A stretch of DNA of 64,000 nucleotides from Phycomyces nitens. Its lineage: Eukaryota; Mucoromycota; Mucoromycetes; Mucorales; Phycomycetaceae. Of this stretch, positions 22,406-34,985 are shown in pieces; within the stretch, counting starts at the first letter, position 1; each line of letters begins with the position of its first letter. The DNA lies in contig JAHRBC010000003.1 of NCBI GenBank assembly GCA_022702545.1, positions 3,534,001 to 3,598,000 on the forward strand, given 5' to 3'. Below the pieces are notes generated by a model. That model worked only from the letters and a program-made list of their open reading frames with translations, was not told where the DNA came from and ran no database searches. The position numbers and the translations under genes are program-made.

Positions 22406-24356
22406 TTAGTAGTTTTCCCAGCCCTTAAAGATGAACATGTATGAGTTTAGTTATAGGAATCATCAGTGGATACGCCAATGTCATCAGCAATACCAACAAT
22501 ATTCACTTACAACATTATCGAGCTTATCGACCTTTTGAAGAACTTCGCCTTCCATCTGCTTCATATATTTTGACATTTGCTTCAAGACACTGGGAATAGA
22601 GGCACCAAGGATACGGATGGCCAGTAGTGCTGCGTTGGTACTGTTGTTGATTGCAACTGTTGCGACAGGAATTCCACGCTAAATGTTGTATACGAAATGA
22701 GAAAAAGAAAAGAAAAGAATCACATTTGGATTCAATCACTTACGGGCATTTGGACAATGCTGTGAAGAGAATCAACACCATCAAGATGTGTGCCCTTGAC
22801 AGGTACACCGATGACCGGCAACGGTGTCATGGCAGCAACCATTCCTGGAAGATGGGCTGCGCCACCTGCACCAGCAATAATAGCCATGAGTCCACGATCA
22901 GCAGCAGATTGAGCATATTCGACCATGCGCATGGGGGTTCTGTGGGCAGACACGATGGAAAGCTCAAAAGGAATGCCAAAGTTCTTGAGAATCTGGGCAC
23001 CAATCTTCATCACAGGAAGATCGGAATCTGATCCCATAATGATACCAACCAAAGGACGAAGGGTCAGGGAACGTTCGATCTCGGGCTCAATGGCATGGAG
23101 AATTGGCTTTAGACGCTTCTGTACTTGCATCATTGATTCACCAACGACGGTGATATGTCCCATCTTACGACCTGCTCTGCATTCCTTTTTGCCATAGAGA
23201 TGAATTGTTGCTCCATCTGTCAAGAGAGCCTCTTTGCAAGGACGGTAGCATTGCTCCATGCTGTCAGAAGTGCCGAGGATGTTAACCATAATAGAGGCAG
23301 GTACCTTCATGGCAGTAGATCCAAGAGGCATATCGAGGATAGCGCGCATGTGGTTTTCGTATTGAGAAGTGTCGCATGCCTCAATGGTATAATGGCCAGA
23401 GTTGTGGGGACGAGGAGCAATTTCATTCAAGAGAATTTCGCCTAGACAAGAGGGTTATTTAAATGACTTTAAAGTACAAGACTTACCATCCTTCATCACA
23501 AACATCTCCACGCCAAATATACCAGCACCAGTGAATGCCTTGATGGCATTTTCTGCAATAACCTGGGCTTTCTTGAGAATGGCGCCGCTGACCTGAGCTG
23601 GAGCAATCACCAGATGGCAGACACTGTTCTTGTGGATGGTTTCAACAACAGGATACGAACGAACTTCGCCATTAGCGCGGCGAACAACCATGACAGCCAA
23701 TTCCTTTGTAAAAGGAGCCCATTTTTCAGCATACAGGGGAGTCTTTGAAAGTGCTTCCATGGCAGGCTTGATGTCGGCCTCAGATTTGACTACATAGTTT
23801 CCACGGCCGTCGTAAGCCAAGGTCTTTGACTTGAGCATGAACGGGTATCCAAATTGCTTTCCAGCTTCAAGGACAGCCTTTGAATCGGGGGTTTCAACAT
23901 AGGCAGCCACGGGAATGCCATTTGCTTTCAAGTAGTTCTTTTGGATAAACTTGTCCTGGATGACCTTTACAGTATCAGCCGAAGGGTGGACCTTGACCTT
24001 GCCTTCCTTTTCAATGTCTGCGAGAACTTGGGCATCAACGTGTTCAATCTCGACTGTCAAGACGTCAACCTTTTCGGCCAGCTCACGAATCTTGGAAGGA
24101 TCATTAAAGGCACCAGCGATATGGCTCTGAGTAGCCTCGATCTGCTTTGCTGGTGAGTTTTCAGGTGCGTCAAGAATAACGACCTCTAGGTTTAAGCGAG
24201 AGGCAGCCTCGACCATCATACGGCCAAGCTGACCACCTATTGGAGAATAATTAACAATTGTACGCTCTTGAGTACTGTGGACCAAGTCATGACAGTAACT
24301 CGCTTTGGTGTTTGCGGCGGCTTACCTCCAAGAATTCCTACTTTCTGATTGTTCAT
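22406..24356 (-). CDS. ADE2: Phosphoribosylaminoimidazole carboxylase, PurK-PurE fusion
   Basis: Five exons (24356-24326, 24236-23487, 23441-22744, 22678-22511, 22423-22406) give 554 residues. The N-terminal part is PurK-like ATP-grasp: [17 protein letters not shown], then [12 protein letters not shown] and [20 protein letters not shown]. From about residue 390 the PurE half begins: [18 protein letters not shown], then [13 protein letters not shown] and [20 protein letters not shown]. The enzyme makes CAIR from AIR in purine synthesis, and the fused form is normal in fungi. The first exon carries only ten codons, and the last only five plus the stop. A TGACTC element lies about 110 bases upstream. 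Confidence 0.98.
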
Positions 24357-24465
24357 TCTGAATCCCTTTGGTGTTAGTTTTGTGAAAGAATAGGAAGGAT
24401 AAAGGGACAAAAATGTGACTTTTGATCTATATGAAATGCCCGCCAGAGTGATGTGACTTTGAGTG

Positions 24466-24471
24466 GAGTCA
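24466..24471 (-). promoter_or_regulatory. TGACTC element upstream of ADE2
   Basis: On the minus strand this reads TGACTC, the core recognised by Gcn4 and Bas1 in yeast, where Bas1 controls ADE genes. It lies about 110 bases before the ADE2 start codon. A six-base match is common by chance, so support comes only from position and known biology. Confidence 0.3.
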
Positions 24472-24509
24472 TTGTCCTCAACTGAGATCCTCACTGAAAC
24501 CTATAACCT

Positions 24510-26506
24510 TCGGAGTTTTAAAATACAGATCAATATTTACTAGCATTAACCAGCAAGCACCCTCTTGCTATTTCTCGGCCATACTTTGATTAGGCCAAAG
24601 AGAGTTTCAGTGCCTATTGGTTTGCCAGACTGTATATTGGAAGTTGCTTTATTATACAGCAATACACTTGTGTATAGCAAGTATTAAAGATTCAAACCGC
24701 ATTTCATCTACTTTACTCTTGTAGCCAAATGTTTACATACGAATATCAATAGGGTCCTATAGTTATTAAAGATGGCTTTTTGATATTGTCATTTTTACCC
24801 ACGATACAATACAAGAAAATCAACTACTACTTTGGTGTGGATTTATATTCTTTGCAATTATCTTGTCAAGTTTAAGCCTTGTATGGGTACCAACTTTTAT
24901 TACTTTAATCTTGTTAAAAAAAAAGAGAGAGATAGCAATTTAGAATGTTGGTTGGAGTGAGAAATATTCTCAAAGTCTATTAAAGGCCTGTGAGAATACG
25001 AGTGTTTTGAGCAGCAGCGTGTCATGAGCATTCTGGCTTGAATATAAAATTTATAATTTCATGGGAAAATAAAGAGTCCAAATGTTTTCAACTGTGGCAC
25101 CAACAATCTGTAAAAACTACTATTATTACTACTACTACTACTACTTTGTGAGAATTAAACCTAGGGCTGCTTACAAGAGACCATCATGTAAATAGTGTAT
25201 TCTAGATTTTTGAATATAAAAAAAAAGTTGCAAGCCATGCTTTTCTCTTGATAAAAATATAATATTTTTTTGTTAAATCTGATTGCTTATTCTTAAAAGT
25301 AACACATTTTTAGATTAAAAATTTAAACTTTTGGTAAAGCGTGCTAGATATTCAATTATCTAACACACACACACACACATATATATATATATGTGTATAT
25401 GTATATGTATATAATTAAACCATTGATCACGATTGCATACTATTTACAAAGTGTGTTGGACAAGACGTGTAAGAATACTACATGTTTATAACATTAGCAA
25501 AGGAGAATCATGCACAGATAGGCACATTTATTTTATTTTTATAAAAAAATAAATGTTAATTTACATGCCATGCGCCCAAAATTAGCAGCATTTGGCCACT
25601 TTTTGCTTAAAGGGCCAAAGGGTTCTGGTTATCAAGGGTTCCGAGGGCTTAAAATATATCAGCTTTACTTTAAACAAGGCACAGGGTCTTTGTGAGTGGA
25701 CAAAAGGGACAATTCTCTATTCTTAACTACTGCTATTTATTGATTGATTGACATTACTTCCCAGTTGAGATGATATAAATAGCGTGAGATATGAAGATCT
25801 TGTGTATGTGATACTTTGAGGCAAGTACTTTTTGTATTATCCGATATTATAACTTTATAGTTAATTCAAAAACGAATGTTTTCCTTGATGGCGTATTTTT
25901 TTTTCTGTATGTTTATATTTAATATATTCTTGTAACCAAAGACAATCGATCAATCTAGTATATTTCTGCTGGTTGGAATTCTTGAAGCACTTTTTGTTTC
26001 TATTAAAACAATCTCCATGGAAACGTACTCTGTATTATACAAGTATCCAAGCCAAATACTCGAATGGTTAAAAGATGAACATCGATTGGCCAAGGCCATT
26101 CCGGGATTGTTTACGAAATAAATGTCAAAATAGGATCAATTGGGATTTCTCTATACATTGTAACACAAGCCCATTTGTTTCAAGTGTGAATTCATTTTAT
26201 GGACCCTTGCGTTCCTGGCCTACCAAGACTTTCCCTTTCTGACCCCAATTTCTGACCCTTCTTCAAACAAATGACCTCAAGTGACTAGGTTGTGCCGATA
26301 TCCATGCCATCTATTTTTGAATAAGCCAATCAGATTCACCATATCAGTGGTTGCAACATGGATTCGGTTCCATGGTTAGGCCTGATCATTTTTGGTTCTA
26401 TATTTATCCTTTATATAAAAATAAACAGAATAACATATAATGGTACGACGTCGCATGGTAACTTGAGCTATTTGCGTTTATTGCTATCGCATTGTCATGG
26501 TTATTT
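24510..26506. other. AT-rich gene-free spacer
   Basis: Two kilobases between the ADE2 promoter and the 3' end of MCMBP. Contents seen: a (TAC)n-like tract at 25121-25145, a (CA)n(TA)n microsatellite at 25364-25412 and scattered homopolymer runs. No open frame with plausible coding sense, tRNA box pair or transposon end was recognised. Confidence 0.4.
25364..25412 (+). repeat. (CA)n(TA)n microsatellite
   Basis: A CA run passes directly into a TA run and then TGTATA variants. Similar CA-to-TA tracts occur near 16798-16830 and 56716-56840. Confidence 0.8.
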
Positions 26507-28710
26507 TTACTTTCCGGATATCTCATGACCAGCACATCTACCCATACGCTGGCCATCAAGACGGACAGCATAATCAAATGTGTCCTTGGTCAACCGAGAT
26601 TCACCAAACGACAGCGACAGCAGTCTGGAGATACTCATGCGTGCCATCAAATCTTCTTGAGATGGAAGACTGACTCCATTTTCTGCGGCTCTCTTGCGTT
26701 CATTGACAAATTCCTCTTGAATATACTAAAGAAAATACACTCAGACACTTGCCCAACGTCTAGGAATTCTGTCTAGCTTTTACCTCCGAGACATCGTCTG
26801 GAATCTCATATTCAGCGTGCTTTGCCGATTCAATGTATGCCCTAAAGATATCCAATGTTTCCTTTGAACAGGTCATTCTGTCCTTCAGATCGCTATTGAT
26901 GTCAAGGCTGGCTTGAAGAGGCACGGTGCAGTGGTTCTGTTGAACAGATTAGTTACAATCAAACCACATTTCGGTAAACCTACAGGCAGCATTGATTTCG
27001 TGGACGACAGACTAATGACACCAAGATCAGTGTCAAATTCAAATTGACTGTAGGGGAACATGTAGTTTAGACTCTGGGAATGGATAATGTTCATCAATGC
27101 TTGGATGTTGCGGACACCTACACATGAATATCACAAAAGACAATAAGTTTTCCCAATCTTGATAACTAATTATAATGAGCTAACCTGTATCATCCAATGT
27201 TCCTTCCGAGAGTACTGTCTCGTCCACCAAAAGCAGTGTGCCGTTTGGAAGCTGGAGAACACCGGCATTCAACTGCTCATCTACACTCCTGGGATTAAAT
27301 GAAGATTTGTTGAGGATCTCCAGACTCAAGGGCATCTCTACAAATCGCTGGGTAAGGTTGGAAAGGACAGACGCAACATGCTTGCTGGCCAAATTCTCTA
27401 GCTTCATTTCCAATGACTTTTCGTTCTGTAAGCCGGGTTCAGATGTTGGGAACTGTGAAATGTTGAGACTGAATTGACCAAGCTTTACGCCTCTGTTCTT
27501 GACGGTTCTATGAATAGATTGTCGTGGTGAGCACAATCGTTATTCAGCTGTACTCTCCAAACCATAACTTACACTCTTGAAAGCAGTTGTAGTAACACAT
27601 ACTCGGCCACCAGTTTGTCACCCCCAAATGCCGTTGAAATATAGTCCACCAGTTTAGCCCTGATATCGCGTGCCTGGCCAGAGGCATTAACGAGACTTTC
27701 GGGTTCAAATAATCCATGGGATTCATTCTCAAGAGACCTATAGGTGATAGCATGGAGAACGGGGGTGTTTGTGAGAGTAGCCATGTGTGTTTCAAAGTCT
27801 TCTGGGGTTCCGTCTGTAGAGACTGGGTGCCCAAGGATCCCAATGACTTCGATCAGCTGGCCCACTCGAAGAGACTCTCCTGAATCATAGAATTTGACGA
27901 GTGCCGAGACATGCTTGTGTCCAGGAAGAGGATATTTTTTGGACGGCCCATTCAAAGGTTCTTTTGAACCATCCTGGATGTTGAGTTGGCTAATAGCGTG
28001 GCTTAGATCTATTGAGGATGGTTAGTAATCAAAGCCTTTAAGTTCATCTCACAGGAACCAAATGTACCTAGACCGCCATGTGCTGTTTTAGCCCATGGTG
28101 TTTCACCAGGTGGGGATACACAATAGACATTGGTTCGCTCACTCAGGAATTCATTTGGAATCTCATCAAAGCTACAGCCATCTTGCTAATATAAATACAC
28201 GTCAGACCCTTGCCAAAGACCCTACTGATTCCCTAAATTATCCCACCTCTAGATCCATACTATCATCCGTGTATCTGTAGCACAGGGTCTTTTTGGTTCC
28301 CGTCTTGTGGTCATGCTTGTTGTAGGCTGTAACGAACATTTCCTGACCAAGTCCTGTATCTTGAACCATGCATCGAAAGCGAACAAGAGTATTTTTAGGC
28401 ACATGTTGTACAGGTGTGTCGTTTATAGATGGAATCTGACAAAGGGGCATATTAGCGATAATCCTCTTACTCCCACTTGATCTCACCCGTTTTCTTTGGT
28501 CTATGGTCTCGAATAGACTACTGAAATGTGCCGAGGGATCAAATGTTGCTGGCGATGCATTGGGTTGCTGGATAAATGTGTCTAGAGATTGAGAATTGGT
28601 TGAGTTAATGCAAGAACAAAAAAAAAGATCTTTAATGTGTTTAAATCACCAAAGAGTTCTGAGACCAATGTCAATGGTGACTGGATGGCCTGGTCTAAGG
28701 TGCTGGACAT
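26507..28710 (-). CDS. MCMBP: Mini-chromosome maintenance complex-binding protein
   Basis: About nine exons read on the minus strand, beginning MSSTLDQAIQSPLTLVSELF at 28710 and ending at 26507. Successive exon phases agree through the 5' part I checked. Landmarks match MCMBP: VPKNTLVRFRCMVQDTGLGQ, then SLRVGQLIEVIGILGHPV, DKLVAEYVLLQLLSRV, LQLPNGTLLLVDETVLSEG, FEFDTDLGVISLSS and MARMSISRLLSLSFGES. MCMBP binds MCM subunits in place of MCM2, helps build and unload MCM complexes during S phase and supports sister cohesion. It is widespread in animals, plants and many fungi but missing from baker's yeast. The last exon includes two in-frame methionines and a short tail ending GHEISGK. Confidence 0.92.
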
Positions 28711-28957
28711 GTTTCGATTGGGATTAGAAGAAGAAGTAATGTGTCTTTGGTCAAAAGGAAGGTCTAGTAAACGCTGTCACGACATGTGGCTATGCGACAG
28801 TTGAGACTTAAGGCAACGAAGCTACCCGTTGCGGGGTTGGTGCAAAAAAGACAAAACTTGTACGCCATGTGTATTTTTATAAACCTGCAATTAGTTTTCC
28901 TTTCTATTTGCCGTCTTTCTTTCTCGCTCTAAAATATAACAATAACCATAATACGCT

Positions 28958-30115
28958 ATGCTGCCGCTGAACCCTGGACAAAATAGCCTTTGGTCCCCGC
29001 CATTGCAGCCAACCCTTCACAATCCCAACTGCATTCCAGACAGCACCCACCTCAGTCTGGCAGAGCTTTCTGTGGGAGACATACTAGAACAGTACAAATA
29101 CGACGCAGATCTACTTAAATGCATTCTCATCGCAAAAGCAGAAGAAGATAAAGCAAGTGTGTGAAAATAAGCAAAAATTGACATCAACCCTAACATTTTT
29201 TTTTACTAGAGAAGGACAGCAGAAGAAGTTCGTCGAGCAGAAGAGACAAACCTACGTGCAAAGTACATTGATCTTGAATTGGTCCACATGAGACGAGCAA
29301 GCGACTCTCCCTCATTGATCGACGATTTCATTAGCGGGTCGTTTGGTAAGTGCTTCCAACGATCAGGAGAGGTTCTTATCGCAGTCGTAACAGGGTCCCT
29401 GGGTGTATCTTCAGAGTTTCTGCCCGAGTGGCCTTCGCTACAGTCATCGGGGACAATGTCGGTCATGTCCCCAGCCATGAATTCATTTGTGGACCTCCCG
29501 CATGAAAAATCGCCATCACCCCAATGCTTGACCTTACAACCTCATTCTCCTGGTATAGCGTTTGAAGTTCCATTTGCTGGCCTATCCATCTCCGCCTCAT
29601 CGTCGCCTGAACCAACAGAAGCTCCTACCGAACCAAAAGATACAGACGAACCAAAAGAACCTCCACCTGTCCTCTCTCCACCAAAAGAGAGATCCTGTAA
29701 GCGCACGCTCTCTCGCACACGCTCCCAGCGCCGACCTGGAATGAGCGTCAAGACGTCCAAAAAGAACCGATCGGCACCATCCCTTCCACAGCCTCAAGAA
29801 GACAAGGTTGAGGAAAAACAGCTCGACCATGATGCGGTTATGGAGGCATTAAGGGCCAAAATTCGTCGATCAGCTCCAAGCCAGGAACAGTTGGAATTAC
29901 AGGCAACTTCTGACCAATTGGCCAGCATGTCTCAGACTGGTGTCCTTCTCCTGGACCTAAAGAACCCACGAAAGTTGTTTCCAGCACGACGAACGCCTGC
30001 CTCACCACGTGTGCCCGTTGCCCGACGACCGCGCCCATTCACATCAGCACATAACCATGTCGAGAAATCAAAGGAAGAAGGACTAATAAACTCCATACCC
30101 TCCTCTAAACATTAG
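28958..30115 (+). CDS. Disordered, Ser/Pro-rich protein of unknown function
   Basis: Exon 1 (28958-29152) joins exon 2 (29210-30115) in frame if the intron starts GCAAGT; a weaker GTGTGA donor six bases downstream would add two residues (AS). The product is about 366 residues. Residues 40-90 are a conserved-looking helix (LAELSVGDILEQYKYDADLL, then KCILIAKAEEDKRRTAEEVR) that may form a coiled coil. The rest is disordered: EPTEAPTEPKDTDEPKEPPP, an Arg/Ser block (RTLSRTRSQRRPG) and a short helix AVMEALRAKIRRSAPSQEQ, followed by a basic tail. I do not recognise the family. A 48-nt segment (29346-29393) has perfect intron borders but stays open, so two isoforms are possible. Confidence 0.65.
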
Positions 30116-30396
30116 CTCATTCGGCTTGAATACCAATCTAACTGCCTTGTTTTTTCTTTTCATTTGCCTTGTAAATATCAATAAGTATTTTCCTATTACT
30201 CTTACTACCCATAATTGCTGCTGCTTTGGCAATTCTCTTGTTTATGCCACATCTTTTCATTCTTTGTTCTCCGCTTTCGTAGGCGATCCATCACTTGTCT
30301 TTTGGAGCCCAGTGTTTTTGTTTTATATCATATACACTTTTTCTATTTTCCAAAAACATCTGTTTAGCTGTAAAGATTAAAAAAAGAAGAAGAACA

Positions 30397-31056
30397 ATGA
30401 ATAGGATTAGTGAGGAAGGAACTGGTAAGCCATCAATCAATCGCACCATCTCTGATGGACATTGACTGATTATGGCATTACTAGATGTCGTAGAAGACTT
30501 TGCTCGCCAACTTGAAGCAGGTAATGCGTTTGGATCCAAGACAGCCACCATTCATAACACGTTGAATCAGTATGTCTGAATTCGCGCAATGACCATGACA
30601 ATGGTGCAATGGACCTGGATTCTGATGATAACAGCGACAATGACATGGATGCTCCATTTGGCTATGAGCAGATTCCTCAAGACGATCAAGGCTATGGTCA
30701 GTTGGAATCAGAGGATGAGGAAGAGGATCACGCACAAAGAGATACAATTGAGACTATAAAGGAAGAATTGGCCCAAGTAAAGGCACCAACTCTTGTGCTC
30801 GGCAAGTCAGACCAAGTACCAGAGGGTAAGATATGCTCACGAGTCGATTATGATGCTTATAAAGCCTTAGATACACTGGCATTAATCAAGTCTATCATGG
30901 GAAACATTGAACTGTCCAAGGATGCTATGCCTGGTAAGAAGAATATTAATTTTATTTATTTATTTTATTTATTTATTGTTTATAGATTGGGCCAAATCCA
31001 TACCCGAGTCTGCCTGGCTTCCTCAAATTAAGCGTGACTATAAAGAGGATTGCTAA
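30397..31056 (+). CDS. MEA1 (male-enhanced antigen 1)-like protein
   Basis: Four exons (30397-30424, 30485-30520, 30571-30933, 30986-31056) give 165 residues. The centre is acidic and ends its first block with GYEQIPQDDQGYGQLESEDE, comparable to the GYxPLxQ motif before the acidic region in MEA1. The C-terminus (ALIKSIMGNIELSKDAMPDW, then AKSIPESAWLPQI) matches MEA1's VKRTMAGVSLPAPGVPAWA and following helix. MEA1 proteins are small, acidic and of unknown molecular function, best known from mammalian testis but broadly expressed. The match is from motif order; overall identity is low. Confidence 0.7.
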
Positions 31057-34000
31057 ATTATAATTATATGCAATAAATACCTGTATATACAAGCAAGCCT
31101 TGTTTGTAAAACCACTGTCTTTTGCTTTGAGACCATGGTTAAAATCAGCAAATGAAAGCCGTTTGTAAATTAAGGAAATAGATATTGGTTTTGGCGGATT
31201 ATACAAGTGTTTCAATAAATGTTTTAATAATCATAATAATAAAAAGTTCTATATTCAGATTTATTTCTGAGTAAAGTTAGCAAAGAGCCGAATTTAAGAT
31301 CAGCGTCTACAGTGTGCCAAGGTCATTCTCAATATACTAATCAGAGCGCCTTTTGACTTAATTTATTGAATAGTTACCCAAACCATTCAAAACAGCAATC
31401 GCTCGAAGCTCAAAAAGGCGCATCATAAGAAAATAGATTTTGAGATAAATGTCACACATGTATTATTTACGTGTATTATTTTTCCCACTAACAGTTTATC
31501 CATATCATTCCACATACCTTCTTTTATTTGCCCTCCAATATCAATAATCAGTAGCATACGCGATAATAAAAGTCTACTAAATATACGCGTCTCAAAATAA
31601 TCAGCACAGAGTAAATAACAAGTGTTTACCTTAAAACTACTCGACATAAAAGCGTGTATCTTGGCAGTACACTACAGAGAGACATCTCAATACAGTGTTT
31701 CCAAGCACAGAAACGTGTTGAATATCGATACCTATCAAATTAGCCGATTGAAATACGATAAGCATATCCTATTTAAAACCATATTTAGGCATCATAAAAT
31801 ACATGTTTATGGTAAATATCTACTTTCTGACCTAGACCATTTAAAGACTAACCTGTCTTGAGATTTATAATCATTGAATTATGTCTGTACATTTTACAAA
31901 GGCTCACGTCTATTAGCCTGAGAATATTGCACTTGTGAATTGCACTATTATATTCCCATCTCTAAACATGTAATTATTAGTAATTTGGGATTTTAAGCAT
32001 TTTAATCTATTATCAAATAAGCATATATCTATACCAATATGCCTTGTATAAAAATTAGCAACCAGTAATAAAACTAGAAATTCTTAGTTTTTCTATTCAA
32101 TATATTAGTATTTTAAACTATTAGTCAGTGGACTATAATACATCTTTTTAAACATTCAAACAATCTTGTAAGCATAGCAAAAAAAATCAATTACTATAGA
32201 GCCGAGAGTGAATATTATAAAAATTATCTGCACAATAGAGAATTTTTTCAAGATAAATTTGTGAGACTTTGTTTTATTTGCAAACTACACGCTTTTATCA
32301 AATGAAAAATAATCCAATGGCTCATAGTATAAAGATATTTAACTAATACTATTAATAATTACAAGTATTAATAAATAATATGAAGTTACTGGCATCAGTC
32401 CATCTATTCTCACTATACTAGTCAGTCCTTTAGGCGATTTAGCTACGGACAGTCAAATGAAAACAATCTTTTTTTTTAAATTTTTTTTTGCAAGTTTAGG
32501 GCGTAAATAAGCTTGGAAATAAAATCCATTTGTATTCCTTGACTTGATCTTTATCCTTTCATTGATCAGTATCACAATCGTAATTATTTACCTATTGAAG
32601 CTGAGATAAATAATTGTCTGCAAAACTATTAGCCAAATAAACGCGCTAATATTAAGAAGCCAAAATAATAATAATACCAAGCATGTATGAGGCTTATATA
32701 GATTTCATTTGAAGTCTAATCAAGACCATCGAATTCTACATTTAAGAAAGCTGCAAAAATAATTGTTTGAATATGTTTAATTAGTACTATTTCTAAAAGT
32801 CTAACAACACGCTCTTTATACCAGTGTTTTGGAATAAAATAATAAACAAGATACAATATAATAGGGTTATTGTGCTTACTGCCACAAATATCCTTGGAGA
32901 AATACAATACTATAGATCCTTGTTTATTTTCTAGAGCCAAGATTCAGGAAAACATGAAGTATTCAAAGACAGAGCTACTTTCATTCCACTCTCTAAAAAG
33001 ATGGTTAGATTAGGGTTAAAAAAATGATGTTTACTACATTTGTGGAATTTTCATGTAAGAAAAAAAAAAGTACCCTAAAAAACAAATAACACAACATTTA
33101 ATTCTTTAAATCAAGGTTCGAATATGTAGATGTTTTTTGTAAAATACAGACAATTTATTCCATAAATTCGGTAATATAGATATATTTTAATATTCATAGT
33201 TGGTTTCAAGCAATTAACTTGGCCTCTATACAATTGATAACAAGACCAATAACTCTAATGGCCAAAATAGAGATTATTGATATTGTAATTAACTACATCT
33301 CCCAGTTACAGTATAATGGCAGTGTAGTACTGATAGTCTTCAGCTAACTTTAAGAGGCAATAATCACAAGAGAAAACAAGCTTAAAATGTACCATTTATT
33401 TGGAATACAAGACTCGAGTCTATATAATTTTACTCAAAAGTTTTGTTTTATTTGGAGAATATGATATTTATCTACTCGCAATACTTTATTACATTACTCC
33501 AATACCTACTAGACACTGCCCTGATCTATATATTCTTCTCTGTATACAAAGTTTAACCATTTTCTTTTTTTAAAAGAAATAAGGTATTGCCATGGTTACA
33601 CACGATAATAAAAAGGAGTGCTACGCGTTCTTGTGTAATGGTTACGCTTGAATTGTGCCATTCACACAGCTCATCAGCCGAAAAGAGAAGTCAATCCGAG
33701 TGAAAGGGGTTTCCAGCACATTTTTAAAAGATATCATAATCTCCTAGTTAATTGTAGCATGGAACGCTATAAATCTTGATGATTAATGCAGGGAAATTTA
33801 GGCTATAAATCACAATGAATTACAATGGCCTTGTTGAAAATGACAGATTTCAACTTTTTAATTGGTGTACTAAAGTTAATATGCTTGTAATAAGGAGTTA
33901 TTGGTCCGGTTAGCCGCACCTTGCGAGTACAAGATTTTCAAAGATACCAAGTTTTACAATTGCATTGTGAGAATAAATAAATAAAAAAGATATTAACATG

Positions 34001-34985
34001 TATTGAGAGGCCCAGGATTAGGAATGGTAGAGCCATGATTCCAAAAAAAAAAAGTCACCGAGCGCACATCAAGAAGTGTTCTATAATAGGTAAGAAACGT
34101 CTTTTGCTTTGTACGAATAGTATGGGCGTAACCAAGACATTGAAGACTACAAGGAGCTTGATATGCTTAGATAGGAAAATAAATATAGCTTGACTAGTGT
34201 GACTTGGTGTTTTCTCTGTTTCTTTTATATATTGAAAGCCATTTCCAGAAGTTGACTCCAATCATATACCTGTTTAGCACTGTGGTTCCAAGCCGAGTCC
34301 TTTGAATATCATCTCTTGAAAATGCTAAATTAATATGTAGATACTTTAATAAAAACGTCAATTAATGGGGTTCAATATACGTCTCTGTAAAAGCATGTAC
34401 TTGTGGCCAGATGATCAAGACATTTAATAGATGCCAAGAGGACAAAAGATATCTAATTGACTGTAATCAATCATCAGTATGATAAAAGACTTGCGAGGAT
34501 AAATATAAAGACTTTTTGGATTCGTTTCAATTTTCCTAGGGTATTTCTTTACACTTTAATCTCCGAACCATTTTGAAATAAAGCATGATGTTGGTTTTTA
34601 AGAATTATGCTTGACCATTAATGGCACTCTCAAATGTCATCATTATCTTTTGGGTAATGGCTGTGGAAAAGAAAGGCAAAAATCCAAGGAATGTTATATG
34701 TACACAAAATTAAAAGTCGGCAAGCAAGGAAGAATAATCTGATTTGCATTTTTCTTTGGTCTAGAAAGGCAAATATAATTGTTGCCTTTTTTAGGTATTT
34801 TATTTTTATTTTTAAAAAAGAGGCGGAAAACCCAGTAGGCTAAAGTGACTGTTTAGCGAGACAATCTTATGCAAACGTCATTGGACGCGGTCACAGAAAA
34901 AGCATAAGACTCGCTTTAGTCGCGTTTATTTTTCGACTTTTTTTCTCTTAATTCGCTTAGAGTATATATTTTTTCTATACGTATT
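31057..34985. other. Large AT-rich gene desert
   Basis: Nearly 4 kb with no convincing coding sequence on either strand. Longest open frames are short, AT-biased and lack recognisable motifs. I saw homopolymer runs, a weak inverted repeat at 33632-33668 and a telomere-like TTAGGGTTA at about 33009-33017 in single copy. Bases just before the SET gene (34840-34985) are less AT-rich and probably form its promoter. Confidence 0.4.

Noticed and set aside
33009..33017. TTAGGGTTA as telomeric repeat
   Set aside because: Single copy only; not an interstitial telomere array.
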